NCBI GenBank assembly: GCA_963784425.1
Contig: CAWARM010000012.1
Location: 248,001-312,000 of the forward strand
Length of the DNA stretch: 64,000 nucleotides
Reading direction: 5' to 3'
DNA from: SHZL01 sp963784425
Lineage (GTDB): Bacteria; Pseudomonadota; Gammaproteobacteria; Xanthomonadales; SZUA-36
A program made the position numbers and the translations under genes. Positions 40,518 through 49,908 of the stretch are shown here, piece by piece (position 1 is the first letter of the stretch; each line of letters begins with the position of its first letter). The notes below the pieces were generated by a model, which saw nothing but the letters and a program-made list of their open reading frames with translations, did no database searches and was not told the DNA's origin.

Positions 40518-41369
40518 TCAGCGCGAGTCCCCGGTTCCAGCTTCAGGCAGCGGCAATTTCGCCATCAACAGCTGCGGGTCCACATGGCGGTCAAGCCAGT
40601 TCATGCGCCAGTCGAGGTGCGGGCCCGATGCCCGCCCGGTGGCGCCCACCAGTGCAATCAAGTCACCCTGATGAACGGTAGCGCCTGTTTCAACCAATAT
40701 TTTGCTCAGGTGCAGGAAACTGGATGAAAGCCCCTGACCGTGATCAAGAATCAAAGTGCCCCCGGAAAAATACATACCGGGGTGGGCGAGGGTAACTACG
40801 CCATCAGCCGGGGCATACACCGGACTACCCACCGAAGTGGCAATGTCCACTCCGTAATGAGGCCGGCCCGGTTCCCCGTTGAGGATACGCTGGCTGCCGT
40901 ATACACCACTGATGCGCCCGCTGGCGGGCCAGGCAAAACCCGTAAGATACCAGGTCTGGGGGTCACGCCGGGAACGCGCGGTATTTACCATGGCCGCTTC
41001 GTCGCGGATGCGCTGCTCGGCCTCCGGGTCAGGGTGAATGGTCTCCGGCGGCAAGCCGTCCACGTGCTCTATTTCATATTTCCGGGGCGCCACGTCCAAC
41101 TTGATGACTTCATCCGGTTGGTCCGGCGTGGAGACAATCAGCACACGTTGGCCGGTTTCATCGCGGTCAAAGCCAATAACGAAACTCCCCTGCGCAGACA
41201 CGATTAATTCGTTGCCATCAAGTGTCACGCGGCTTCCCGGGACCGCGTTGCCGAAAATTAATCCCCCCTGGACGGACTCACCCTGCAGGCTTACGTCTCC
41301 CAGCGCCGGGGCTGCCCACAGGCAGGCAACAAGGATTTGGATAAATAGAAAACGCGAACTGCAGGTCAA
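40518..41369 (-). CDS. M23 family metallopeptidase (LytM-type)
   Basis: 283 residues from a TTG start at 41369, needed to include the signal peptide (MTCSSRFLFIQILVACLWAA, cleavage near ALG-DV). After an N-terminal Ig-like domain (GGLIFGNAVPGSRVTLDG) comes the LytM fold with the zinc ligands H in GRPHYGVDIA and D four residues on, the LILDHGQGLSSSFLHLS histidine pair, and GRASGPHLDWRM. It should cut peptide cross-bridges in murein. Probably one transcription unit with mltD upstream (19-bp gap). Confidence 0.88.
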   Translation of the reverse strand: MTCSSRFLFIQILVACLWAAPALGDVSLQGESVQGGLIFGNAVPGSRVTLDGNELIVSAQGSFVIGFDRDETGQRVLIVSTPDQPDEVIKLDVAPRKYEIEHVDGLPPETIHPDPEAEQRIRDEAAMVNTARSRRDPQTWYLTGFAWPASGRISGVYGSQRILNGEPGRPHYGVDIATSVGSPVYAPADGVVTLAHPGMYFSGGTLILDHGQGLSSSFLHLSKILVETGATVHQGDLIALVGATGRASGPHLDWRMNWLDRHVDPQLLMAKLPLPEAGTGDSR

Positions 41370-41388
41370 TCGGAAATCGGGTCACGAC

Positions 41389-42951
41389 TCAGGGATGAAT
41401 GCTGATGGACTGCCCGGGTTGGAGAGTGTTATCCGTGCCGAGATCATTCCAGACTTTCAGGTCGTTGACTCGAACCTTGTACTTGCGTGCAATACTCCAC
41501 AGGGAATCACCCTGCTGGACTGTGTGCTCAATCGTTCCGGCGGGAGTGGTTTTCTCTGCGGGTGTATAGAACACGATGAGCTCGACGCCGGCGCTCAGCG
41601 TGCGTGGATCACTGATGTTGTTCCAGCGCTGCAACTCTTCAACCGACACATGGTAGTGGCTTGCAATAACCGAAAGGTTTTCCCCGGACTTTACGCGGTG
41701 AGTGAGTCGGTCGGCGGCGATCAGGCCCGATTGCAATACCTGCAATTGGCTGGCTGCAGCAGCATACTGCGGATCAACCAACAACTGGTCATCGCGTGGC
41801 AAGAGCAATTTCTGCCCGGGCCGGATAGTGTCACTGCCCAGGTCATTGGCATTGAGCAGCACGGACACCGGAACGTGGTGGCGCTGAGCAAGCGTGGAAA
41901 GAGTATCGCCCCGTTCGACCACGACATGGTCCCATCTCATCAGGGAGGCCGGGTCCATATTGGCCAGGCGGGTTTCCAGCAGCGTTGCATTTTCCAGGGG
42001 CAAAACGACCTTGTACGGGCCATCCGGCGAAGTGGCCCAGCGATTGAATCCCGGGTTCAGTGTGAATAACACATCGATAGGCACCTCGCTGATTTGCGAA
42101 ATCAGTACGAGGTCTGTTTGTCGCCCAAGATCAACGGCAGCAATTACCTGCTCGTCCGGAGTGGCGGGAATTTTGAAATTGTACTGGGCGGGATTCTTGA
42201 ACAGGCAGGCCAGGCCCAGCAACTTGGGGACGTAGCCCTGAGTCTCCTTCGACAGGGAAAGGTCCCAGAAGTCCGCTGGCTTCCCGGCCGCAAGCCTGCG
42301 CTCGACCTGCCGCCTTATGCTGCCTTCCCCGGCGTTGTAACCCGCCAGCGTGAGCAGCCAGTTGCCGTCGAACATTTCGTTCATGTACTTGAGATAGTCC
42401 AGCGCTGCGGTTGTGGATGCCCATACATCGCGCCGGCCGTCATACCACCAATTCTGCTTCAGCCCATACCGCCTGCCGGTTTCACCAATGAATTGCCATG
42501 CTCCCAGGGCCCGGCCGCGGGAATAAGCAAAGGGGTCGTAAGCCGACTCCACGATGGGCAATAGCGCCAATTCGCCCGGCATGTTGCGCCGCTCCAACTC
42601 TTGTGCAACATAAAAAATCCATGGTTGGGCGCGCTTGAAAATTCGATTCATGTACTCCGGCTGGTTGGCGTACCAGTTTGCCCACTCAAGGCTGACTTGA
42701 TGCTGCGCGCAGTCGGGCAGGTCAAACCGGTCCACGAGTCTCGCCCAGACATCAGGGTACTCTTGTGCGCCATAGACCCAGGAGGGGACGTACAAGTGCT
42801 CATCCACAGCGGCTGTGGATGAAAATTCATTGACAACGATGGGGGTTGGGAGCGGTGTGGTCTGGACTTGGTTATGCTTCTCGTTGCCGGTTGTAGCACA
42901 ACCGGCGAGCAATAGTAGAACAGACACAGCAGCCAGCGAGCGAAATGGCAC
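41389..42951 (-). CDS. mltD: Membrane-bound lytic murein transglycosylase D with LysM repeats
   Basis: Outer-membrane lipoprotein, 520 residues from GTG 42951 with AAGGAG upstream. Lipobox LLLAGC at residues 13-18. Slt-type catalytic domain: LALLPIVESAYDPFAYSRGRALGAW (catalytic Glu in VESAYD), QFIGETGRRYGLKQNWWYDGRRD, LTLAGYNAGEGSIRRQVE. Three LysM repeats follow (VVERGDTLSTLAQRHHV, RVKSGENLSVIASHYHV, TVQQGDSLWSIARKYKV) that bind murein. gloB is just upstream in the same orientation, as in E. coli. Confidence 0.95.
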   Translation of the reverse strand: MPFRSLAAVSVLLLLAGCATTGNEKHNQVQTTPLPTPIVVNEFSSTAAVDEHLYVPSWVYGAQEYPDVWARLVDRFDLPDCAQHQVSLEWANWYANQPEYMNRIFKRAQPWIFYVAQELERRNMPGELALLPIVESAYDPFAYSRGRALGAWQFIGETGRRYGLKQNWWYDGRRDVWASTTAALDYLKYMNEMFDGNWLLTLAGYNAGEGSIRRQVERRLAAGKPADFWDLSLSKETQGYVPKLLGLACLFKNPAQYNFKIPATPDEQVIAAVDLGRQTDLVLISQISEVPIDVLFTLNPGFNRWATSPDGPYKVVLPLENATLLETRLANMDPASLMRWDHVVVERGDTLSTLAQRHHVPVSVLLNANDLGSDTIRPGQKLLLPRDDQLLVDPQYAAAASQLQVLQSGLIAADRLTHRVKSGENLSVIASHYHVSVEELQRWNNISDPRTLSAGVELIVFYTPAEKTTPAGTIEHTVQQGDSLWSIARKYKVRVNDLKVWNDLGTDNTLQPGQSISIHP

Positions 42952-43022
42952 CGGAGCTCCTTAAATTCGTGTTTCCGCCCGCTATTATGCTGTTAGATGG
43001 GCTCCGGTCAACCATTTTGTGC

Positions 43023-43793
43023 TTACCAGTGGTCTTTCCAGTGGCGAATTACGGCCAGCGTATGGGCACCGGGCGCGGCTGAAGGGTCACGAACGCGGGC
43101 TGCCCGGACAACGGATTCCTCGCGGCTGCGCATGAATGGATTCACTGCAAGTTCTTCCTCCAGCAGGCCGGGGAGGGTGCATTCCCCGCGCTCGCGCAGT
43201 TTTGCCACGGCCTCGGCCTTTTTTTGCAATGCCTGGTTATCTGGCTCAACGGCAAGGGCAAATTCGCAATTGGCCCGGGTGTATTCGTGGCCGCAGTAAA
43301 CCTTTGTGGACGGGGCTAAATTCGCCAGTTTGTCCAGGGATGACTGCATTTGTTCCGCCGTTCCCTCAAACAGCCTGCCGCAGCCCACGCTGAAAAGCGT
43401 GTCGCCACAAAACAGGCTACCGTGTCCGCAGAACACGATGTGACTGGCAGTGTGCCCCGGCACTTCGAGGACCGCGAACTCAAGGGCCAGCTCCGGGAGC
43501 CGCGCAGTTTCACCTTCGCGCAAGGCCTGGTCGATACCCTTGATGCGCTGGTCATGCGGTCCAAATACGGCAGCGCCTGAATGCTCGCGCAGTTCCGGCA
43601 TTCCACCAATGTGGTCGGGGTGGTGATGCGTGAGCAGGATGTAGCGCAGGTCCAGCCTTTCCCGTTGCAGAGTTTCCATCACCGGGCTTGCGTCTCCGGG
43701 GTCAACTACGGCGCATTTGTTTCCCTCCCCCCGGATCAGCCAGATATAATTATCGGTAAATGCGGGAATGGCCATCACATTGAGCAGGGGCAT
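43023..43793 (-). CDS. gloB: Hydroxyacylglutathione hydrolase (glyoxalase II)
   Basis: Second step of methylglyoxal detoxification, hydrolysing S-lactoylglutathione. 256 residues from ATG 43793 (MPLLNVMAIPAFTDNYIWL); ATG 43775 is an alternative, and a much longer frame upstream has no homology. Metallo-beta-lactamase fold with the dinuclear metal motif THHHPDHIGG (HxHxDH), VPGHTASH, FCGDTLFSVGCGRLFEG and the substrate-binding CGHEYTRAN region. The gloB / methyltransferase / rnhA / dnaQ neighbourhood is conserved in gammaproteobacteria. Confidence 0.95.
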   Translation of the reverse strand: MPLLNVMAIPAFTDNYIWLIRGEGNKCAVVDPGDASPVMETLQRERLDLRYILLTHHHPDHIGGMPELREHSGAAVFGPHDQRIKGIDQALREGETARLPELALEFAVLEVPGHTASHIVFCGHGSLFCGDTLFSVGCGRLFEGTAEQMQSSLDKLANLAPSTKVYCGHEYTRANCEFALAVEPDNQALQKKAEAVAKLRERGECTLPGLLEEELAVNPFMRSREESVVRAARVRDPSAAPGAHTLAVIRHWKDHW

Positions 43794-43932
43794 AGGTCCA
43801 AAATTCTCCGGTTGCGGGGCAGCCCAATACGGGTTGCCTGCTGTCAATTCTAGCAAAACTGCCGGTTTGGCTATCGAGGTTGCATCATTTGCAGTCGCAA
43901 GCAACCGGCCGGGGCATTCCTCCCAGTTTGGA

Positions 43933-44565
43933 ATGGCAGGTGCGATGCTGCAAACTGCTACGGCCAATGCGGGCAGGGGCAGTGTATTATTGATCAACCC
44001 GCCCGGCGTTCCATTGCCAGACTGCCCGGGTCTGCATCGCGATGAACGCTCTTTTGGTCTTGCGCTGGACCTGTCCGTAGGCCCATCGCAGCTGGCAGTA
44101 AACCCACAAGCCACGGTGGAGTGTTCCAGTGCTGCCCTGCCATTTCAAAATGGCGTATTTCGGGTTGTCTTGTTGTCGCTGGTCACTGAAGACGGAACCG
44201 AGCCGGAGCTGGACGAATGCTGCAGAGTCCTGATGCCAGGTGGTGAGCTGTTTTTGCTGGGTGTGAATCGCCGCAGCTGGAGCGGGATGCGTGGCCGCAA
44301 ACAAGCCGGTGTAGTGCGCATGTCGCTCCCCCACGTGATAGCCAGCCTCAACCACCAGGACATGGCGATTGAGCACATCACCGGGATTGGCCTGATGGGC
44401 CAGGCAGGGCCCCAAATGGAGTCCAACCGGTTCTCGGCGGCGGCTTTGCCTTTTGCTGACCTGGTGTTGATCCGTGCCCGGCACCGCACGCGCCCGGACC
44501 TGACCAGGCTGCCTCTGAAAAAATACTCGGCGGGTGTAATACCAACCGCCATAAGCGCTGTGTGA
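43933..44565 (+). CDS. YafS-like SAM-dependent methyltransferase
   Basis: 210 residues from ATG 43933, divergent from gloB and upstream of rnhA, the place where the E. coli chromosome has yafS. Visible class I methyltransferase pattern: CSSAALPFQNGVFRVVLLSLVTE (motif II/III region) and DECCRVLMPGGELFLLGVNRRSWSGMRG. The SAM-binding motif I is weak (GRGSVLLINPPG). A TTG about 22 codons upstream would lengthen the N-terminus and cannot be excluded. The substrate is unknown. Confidence 0.75.
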   Translation: MAGAMLQTATANAGRGSVLLINPPGVPLPDCPGLHRDERSFGLALDLSVGPSQLAVNPQATVECSSAALPFQNGVFRVVLLSLVTEDGTEPELDECCRVLMPGGELFLLGVNRRSWSGMRGRKQAGVVRMSLPHVIASLNHQDMAIEHITGIGLMGQAGPQMESNRFSAAALPFADLVLIRARHRTRPDLTRLPLKKYSAGVIPTAISAV

Positions 44566-44586
44566 AAGGATCGCAGAGGCCTGGCA

Positions 44587-45024
44587 ATGGAAAAAAGCGA
44601 CACCGTACACATTTATACCGATGGCGCATGCAGCGGCAATCCCGGACCGGGGGGCTGGGGCAGCGTGCTGCTCTTCAATGGTCATCGCCGCGAGCTGTCC
44701 GGCGGCGCAGCAGACACCACCAACAACCGCATGGAGTTGCAGGCGGTGATCGCGGCAATGGAGGCGCTTAAACGGCCCTGCGAGGTTACGATTTATACTG
44801 ACTCGGTTTATGTCATGAAAGGCATGTTGGAGTGGCTGCCCCAGTGGAAGAAGCGCAACTGGCGGACGGCGGGAAAGCAGGCTGTGAAAAACGTAGAGTT
44901 GTGGCAACGCCTGGAGCAAGTCCTGACTCCACACGACGTAACCTGGCGGTGGGTAAAAGGTCACAGTGGCATACCGGAAAATGAACGCGCAGATGAACTT
45001 GCGCGACTGGCGATACCGCGTTGA
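44587..45024 (+). CDS. rnhA: Ribonuclease HI
   Basis: Degrades RNA in RNA-DNA hybrids (R-loops, primers). 145 residues with the four active-site acids: Asp in YTDGACSGNPGPGGWG, Glu in NNRMELQAVIAA, Asp in TIYTDSVYVMKG and Asp in NERADELARLA; the basic protrusion WLPQWKKRNWRTAGKQAVKN is intact. The ATG follows the methyltransferase by 21 bp. dnaQ follows 16 bp later on the same strand, whereas the two genes are divergent in E. coli. Confidence 0.97.
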   Translation: MEKSDTVHIYTDGACSGNPGPGGWGSVLLFNGHRRELSGGAADTTNNRMELQAVIAAMEALKRPCEVTIYTDSVYVMKGMLEWLPQWKKRNWRTAGKQAVKNVELWQRLEQVLTPHDVTWRWVKGHSGIPENERADELARLAIPR

Positions 45025-45040
45025 ACAGGAACAAGCCGCA

Positions 45041-45757
45041 ATGAGGAGAATTGTGCTCGACACGGAAACGACGGGGCTGGAGCCAGCTGCAGGTCACCGC
45101 GTGATTGAGATTGGCGCAGTGGAGCTGGTAGATCGCCGCCTGAGCGGGCAACATTTCCACACCTACCTCAATCCGCAACGCGACATAGAAGACGGCGCGC
45201 TGGAGGTGCACGGCATTACGCGGGAATTCCTGCTGGACAAGCCCTTGTTTGCAGACGTTGCCGACGATTTCCTGAAATTCATCGGCGGCGCAGAATTGAT
45301 CATACACAACGCACCGTTTGACCTGGGATTCCTCGACATGGAGCTGTCGTTGCTGCCACAGTGCCCGGGCACCATCACGGATTTCTGCACCATCCTGGAC
45401 ACACTTGAACTGGCCCGCGAGCTGCACCCGGGGCAGCGCAATAACCTGGACGCGCTATGCAAGCGGTACGAGATCGACAACAGCAGCCGGGTTGTGCACG
45501 GTGCTTTGCTGGATGCCGAGATTCTTGCGGATGTTTACCTGGCCATGACCGGAGGCCAGACCAACCTGGGCCTCAGTTTTGAGCCAGCAAGCGCAAGAGG
45601 GCAAACCAGCATGTCAGTGGATACCAGTACCCGTCCGCCCTTCCGTGTCGTACTCCCCAGCGAGCAGGAGTTAAGCCGGCATGCAGCGCGCTTGGCTGCC
45701 ATACAGAAGCAGCCCCGCCAGTGCCTGTGGCTGGAACAGGAAGCGGAAAACGCCTGA
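45041..45757 (+). CDS. dnaQ: DNA polymerase III epsilon subunit
   Basis: Proofreading 3'-5' exonuclease of the replicase. 238 residues from ATG 45041. ExoI motif LDTETTGLEPAAGHRVIEIGAVE, ExoII IIHNAPFDLGFLDMEL, ExoIII-epsilon VVHGALLDAEILADVYLAM with the catalytic His and Asp. The C-terminal tail (residues about 185-238) should bind the DnaE PHP domain; its QQSxxF-like clamp motif is not obvious. The last 87 bp overlap the 3' end of mltF on the opposite strand. Confidence 0.95.
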   Translation: MRRIVLDTETTGLEPAAGHRVIEIGAVELVDRRLSGQHFHTYLNPQRDIEDGALEVHGITREFLLDKPLFADVADDFLKFIGGAELIIHNAPFDLGFLDMELSLLPQCPGTITDFCTILDTLELARELHPGQRNNLDALCKRYEIDNSSRVVHGALLDAEILADVYLAMTGGQTNLGLSFEPASARGQTSMSVDTSTRPPFRVVLPSEQELSRHAARLAAIQKQPRQCLWLEQEAENA

Positions 45758-47185
45758 GTCCGCACAGGCTGGTTTGTCACCGGGCAATTTCGCAACCAGC
45801 AGCGGATGCTCGTGGGTATCCATCCATACCAGTGTTTGGAAGTAGAGCTGGATACTCTCCACAAAGTCCCTGGCTTCAAACCCGCGAGCATAGCCATGGC
45901 GCGTCTGGCCGTACCATTTTTCCTGGCTCAGTAATCCAAGAACCGAGCTGACAGCTGGCCACTTGTCGGGATCAAGACCCTTTTGATCAGCGAGCTTGCG
46001 TGCATCATGCAGATGGCCCATGCCCATGTTGTACGCCGCCAGTGCCATCCACGTGCGATCCGGTTCGCGAATATCAACGGGAAGGCGAGCGCGCAAGCGG
46101 GCTATGTAGCGGGCACCTCCATCAATGCTCTGTTCTGGATCCAGGCGATCTGCCACACCCAGCTGGTCTGCCGTCTGCTCGGTGAGCATCATGATGCCGC
46201 GCACGCCGGTGGATGAAGAAGCTGCCGGGTCCCAGCCTGACTCCTGGTAACCGACTGCGGCCAATAGCCGCCAGTCAATTGCGTATGCCGTGCCGGCTTC
46301 GCGAAACACATCAATCAGTTGCGGTAGCATGGCCCTGGCCCGTTGCAGGAAATTGAACATGTCCACTTCGCCGAGCTGCTCGTCGTCAGCATCGAACTGG
46401 GCAAGCACTCCAGCGAGGCGGCCGTCCACGCTGGCCTGCAGCATGAAGGCGCGAGCCTGCTCAGCCAGGCTGTCGTCCGGGCCATGCGGGAAGGCCCAGG
46501 CGTGCGGCACGTGTTCCTCGACGACGAATGCGGCACCGACGTGTGGGTAGAAGACCCTGTTGATGGAAAAAATACTTGAATCCACCAGGGTCACATCAAT
46601 TGTCCCATCGGCGACAGCAAGCAACAGATCCTCAATGGAGACATTGTCCCTGGACTCCCAGTGCAGGTCGGGATATTCAAGTTGTGCCGCCTGCAGGGCT
46701 TCTGCGTAACTGGAGCCGGAAAGAACCGTGATTTTCAGGCCAACCAGGTCTCCCATATTGGCCGGTTGTGCCTCGGTATGCCGCGTTACCGCCAGAATCT
46801 GCGTATCCATGTAGTCCGGACCAAAGTTGAATAATTGCTCGCGTTCGGCCGAGCGGGTGAAGTTCGCTGCAATCAAGTCACCCTCGCCGTTGTTCAGCAT
46901 GCCTTTCAAGTCGCTGAATGCATCGGCAACCTTCACCTCCAGCACTACATCGAGGTAGCGGCTGAACATTCGAACCAGCTCGTACTCAGGGCCGGTTGGG
47001 CCATTGGCGCCCAGGTAATAGCTGCTGGCTCCATTGCGCGTGAGCAAGGTGAGGCTGCCGCGTTCCTGCACTTGCCTTAGCTGGCTGGGCTGATCGTTTC
47101 CAGAATAGAGAAACACCAGCGACAGCGCACCCAGGAAAGCGTATCGGGCTGACTTGAGCAAGGGTTGCCGCGCGGACGAGTGCAT
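45671..47185 (-). CDS. mltF: Membrane-bound lytic murein transglycosylase F
   Basis: 504 residues from ATG 47185. N-terminal hydrophobic anchor (LLKSARYAFLGALSLVFLYSG), a periplasmic-binding-protein-like module (LRQVQERGSLTLLTRNGASSYYLG, LVGLKITVLSGSSYAEAL) that regulates activity, then the Slt catalytic domain: WRLLAAVGYQESGWDPAASS with the catalytic Glu, TGVRGIMMLTEQTADQLG, GARYIARL and MALAAYNMGMGHL. It cleaves murein to 1,6-anhydroMurNAc products. The C-terminus reads through 87 bp antisense to dnaQ. Confidence 0.94.
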   Translation of the reverse strand: MHSSARQPLLKSARYAFLGALSLVFLYSGNDQPSQLRQVQERGSLTLLTRNGASSYYLGANGPTGPEYELVRMFSRYLDVVLEVKVADAFSDLKGMLNNGEGDLIAANFTRSAEREQLFNFGPDYMDTQILAVTRHTEAQPANMGDLVGLKITVLSGSSYAEALQAAQLEYPDLHWESRDNVSIEDLLLAVADGTIDVTLVDSSIFSINRVFYPHVGAAFVVEEHVPHAWAFPHGPDDSLAEQARAFMLQASVDGRLAGVLAQFDADDEQLGEVDMFNFLQRARAMLPQLIDVFREAGTAYAIDWRLLAAVGYQESGWDPAASSSTGVRGIMMLTEQTADQLGVADRLDPEQSIDGGARYIARLRARLPVDIREPDRTWMALAAYNMGMGHLHDARKLADQKGLDPDKWPAVSSVLGLLSQEKWYGQTRHGYARGFEARDFVESIQLYFQTLVWMDTHEHPLLVAKLPGDKPACADSGVFRFLFQPQALAGLLLYGSQARCMPA

Positions 47186-47323
47186 GGATTTGATCCGGTT
47201 TGATTCACTCGGACGAAATCATAGTCTTACGCGAGCCGATAAGCCAATTCGGCGGGTCGCCGTTAAGTATCTGAACATCTGTTAAAATTCCGCCTCTTTT
47301 GCATTTTCAACCATGGAGCGGCC

Positions 47324-48736
47324 GTGACTGTAAGAACGCGATTTGCGCCCAGCCCAACGGGCTTCCTCCACGTAGGCGGCGCCCGCACGGCCCTGTTTTC
47401 TTACCTGGAGGCCAGGGCCAATAATGGCGTGTTCATATTGCGTATCGAGGACACTGATCTCGAGCGATCTACCCCGGAGTCCGTGCAGGCAATTCTCGAT
47501 GGAATGAACTGGCTTGGCCTGGACTTCGACGAAGGCCCGTTTTACCAGACGCAACGGTTCCCGCGCTACGCCGAGGTCACGCAACAGTTACTGGCACAAG
47601 GCAAAGCCTATTATTGCTATTGCAGTAAAGAGCGCATTGAAAACGTTCGCGCCGAGCAAATGAAGCTGGGCCTCAAACCCCGTTATGACGGTTTTTGCCG
47701 TGATCGGATTGACGTTCCCGCAGGCATCCAGCCAGTAGTGCGTTTTCGCAACCCGCTCAGCGGAGACGTGGTCTTCAATGACCGGGTGCGTGGCGCCATC
47801 AGCATTTCCAACGAAGAGCTGGATGATCTCGTTATCGCGCGGCCTGATGGTTCCCCGACGTACAACTTTACCGTCGTGGTGGATGACATCGATATGGCCG
47901 TTTCGCTGGTAATTCGTGGAGATGATCACATCAACAACACGCCCCGGCAGATCAATATCTACCGTGCCCTTGGCGCAGACCTGCCGGAATTTGCCCACGT
48001 GCCCATGATCCTGGGTGATGACGGCGCGCGCTTGTCCAAGCGGCACGGGGCAGTGGGTGTCATGCAGTACCGGGATGACGGCTACCTGCCGCAGGCCTTG
48101 CTCAACTACCTCGTCCGGCTGGGCTGGTCACATGGCGACCAGGAAGTTTTCAGCCTGGAAGAAATGATCGCCTGCTTCAGCATTGACGATGTGAACCGCA
48201 AAGCATCCGCATTCAACAAGGAAAAGCTGGACTGGCTTAACCAGCACTACATGCGCACCTTGCCCCCGGACGTGGTCGCCGGGCATCTGCAGTGGCACTT
48301 CACCCAGGCGGGCCTCGACCCCGGCCAGGGCCCTTCGCTAAGGGACCTGGTGTCAGTCCAGGCTGACCGGGTAAAGACCTTGCACGAGATGACGGAAGTC
48401 AGCCGCATTTATTACACGGACTTTGAAGAATTCGATGCGGGCGCTGCCAGGAAACACCTGCGGCTGGTAGCTGAGCCCGCGCTGAGAACTATTCGGGACC
48501 GTCTTGCCGGCCTGCAAGGCTGGAAGGCGGAACAGTTGGACGAAATCATACACGCGGTGGCCGGGGAACTCGGGGTCAACATGGGCAAGATAGCGCAACC
48601 CTTGCGCGTGGCGCTGGCGGGCACAGGCGTTTCTCCTTCCATTGACAAGACCTTGTGGCTGGTCGGCCGCGAGCGCAGCCTGCAACGTATCGAGCGCGCA
48701 CTCGAATACATCATGGCACGCGCTCCAGAGGCGTGA
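47324..48736 (+). CDS. gltX: Glutamate--tRNA ligase
   Basis: Class I synthetase of 470 residues from GTG 47324, with GGAG five bases upstream. HIGH-type signature RFAPSPTGFLHVGGARTALF, zinc-binding segment around CYCSKERIENVRAEQ and FCRDR, KMSKS equivalent LSKRHGAVGVMQY, then the helical anticodon-binding domain. Discriminating, glutamate-specific enzyme is expected since it also feeds tetrapyrrole-independent protein synthesis. Complete and unremarkable. Confidence 0.97.
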   Translation: MTVRTRFAPSPTGFLHVGGARTALFSYLEARANNGVFILRIEDTDLERSTPESVQAILDGMNWLGLDFDEGPFYQTQRFPRYAEVTQQLLAQGKAYYCYCSKERIENVRAEQMKLGLKPRYDGFCRDRIDVPAGIQPVVRFRNPLSGDVVFNDRVRGAISISNEELDDLVIARPDGSPTYNFTVVVDDIDMAVSLVIRGDDHINNTPRQINIYRALGADLPEFAHVPMILGDDGARLSKRHGAVGVMQYRDDGYLPQALLNYLVRLGWSHGDQEVFSLEEMIACFSIDDVNRKASAFNKEKLDWLNQHYMRTLPPDVVAGHLQWHFTQAGLDPGQGPSLRDLVSVQADRVKTLHEMTEVSRIYYTDFEEFDAGAARKHLRLVAEPALRTIRDRLAGLQGWKAEQLDEIIHAVAGELGVNMGKIAQPLRVALAGTGVSPSIDKTLWLVGRERSLQRIERALEYIMARAPEA

Positions 48737-48791
48737 CGGACGCGTTGGTTCTGGTGGGTGGGTTCTGGCAGGTGCAGGAGTAAGCTGAGGC

Positions 48792-49772
48792 ATGTCTAAA
48801 GTCGAGCGTTTATACCACCTGCACAACATCTTGCAGCAGCGCAGGACACCCATTTCCAGGCAGGAACTGATGGAACGCCTGGAGTGCTCCCAGGCAACCT
48901 TGTATCGCCTGGTTACCGAGTTGCGCGATTTTCTTGGTGCGCCCATAGAGCAGCATCCCGATTCGCGGGGTTTTTATTACGATCGCAGTCTTGACCAGCC
49001 TTTTGACCTGCCGGGCATCTGGATCAGCCCGGGTGAATTGCAGGCCCTGCTGAGCGCCCGCCAGGTCCTGTCCAATGTTCAGCCAGGCTTGCTCGAAGGC
49101 GAGCTCGAATCACTGCAAGGGCGGATCAGCGCACTGTTGCGGCAGAAGGGCATCGAAGCGGAAAGTGGCGAGTCGCGCATTCAAATTCAGCAGGTGGCCG
49201 GACGCGCGGTTCCGGCACGCATGTTCCAGGATGTGCTGGGAACACTGATTCAGCGCAGCAGGCTGCATATCCGCTACCACGGTCGCCGCCGCGACGAGGT
49301 CTCGGAGCGCACCGTGTCTCCGCAACGCCTTACGCAATACCGCAATTCCTGGTACCTGGATGCCTGGTGCCACCAGGCGGAAGGCCTGCGCAGTTTCGCG
49401 CTGGAGCGAATCCGTGAGCAGCGCGTGATAAACGAGGCGGCAAAAGAAGTCAGCGAGAAAGAACTATCTGCCCATTTCGACCGGTCTTACGGAATTTTTT
49501 CCGGCCCCGGGGAGCACAGCGCCGAACTGCGATTCACCCCGGAAATGTCACGCTGGGTGGCCGAAGAAATATGGCATCCGGAGCAGCAGGGGTCTTTCGA
49601 TGATAGCGGGAGCTGGGTTCTCAAAGTTCCCTTCAGCAGCGCGCGTGAATTGGTCATGGACATCATGCGCTACGGTCCGGAAGTGGAAGTGATTGCACCG
49701 GATTTCCTGCGCAAGCTGGTCGCTGAATCCGCCCGCCAGACAGCCACGCAGTACCAAAAGCCAAAGCCCTGA
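48792..49772 (+). CDS. YafY-type HTH and WYL domain transcriptional regulator
   Basis: 326 residues from ATG 48792. N-terminal winged HTH of the HTH_11/DeoR type (ERLYHLHNILQQRRTPISRQELMERLECSQATLYRLVTEL), a linker with GLLEGELESLQGRISALL, and a WYL ligand-binding domain (RLTQYRNSWYLDAWCHQAEGLRSFALERI), plus a C-terminal WCX extension (LKVPFSSARELVMDIMRYGPEVEVIAP). Family members sense nucleotide or nucleic-acid ligands in DNA-damage or phage-defence loci, but no such locus adjoins it here. Ends in a tandem repeat that includes its stop codon. Confidence 0.9.
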   Translation: MSKVERLYHLHNILQQRRTPISRQELMERLECSQATLYRLVTELRDFLGAPIEQHPDSRGFYYDRSLDQPFDLPGIWISPGELQALLSARQVLSNVQPGLLEGELESLQGRISALLRQKGIEAESGESRIQIQQVAGRAVPARMFQDVLGTLIQRSRLHIRYHGRRRDEVSERTVSPQRLTQYRNSWYLDAWCHQAEGLRSFALERIREQRVINEAAKEVSEKELSAHFDRSYGIFSGPGEHSAELRFTPEMSRWVAEEIWHPEQQGSFDDSGSWVLKVPFSSARELVMDIMRYGPEVEVIAPDFLRKLVAESARQTATQYQKPKP

Positions 49773-49815
49773 GGCTAAGCCCTAAGGCTAAGCCCTAAGG
49801 CTAAGCCCTTTGGCT
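49764..49815. repeat. Four 13-bp tandem units from the WYL-gene stop codon
   Basis: AAGCCCTGAGGCT (containing the TGA stop), two copies of AAGCCCTAAGGCT and AAGCCCTTTGGCT follow one another without gaps. Confidence 0.9.
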
Positions 49816-49908
49816 AACAAGGTTCACCCGACTATTTGGGAGCAATCGTTCTCATGCTTTGAGAACCCCTTGTGTTCTCCTGCATCCAGATAATCAGGAG
49901 AATCACCC

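Noticed and set aside
43794..44114. Long N-terminal extension of gloB
   Set aside because: The extra 107 residues are antisense to the methyltransferase gene and show no glyoxalase II homology; ATG 43793 matches the family start.
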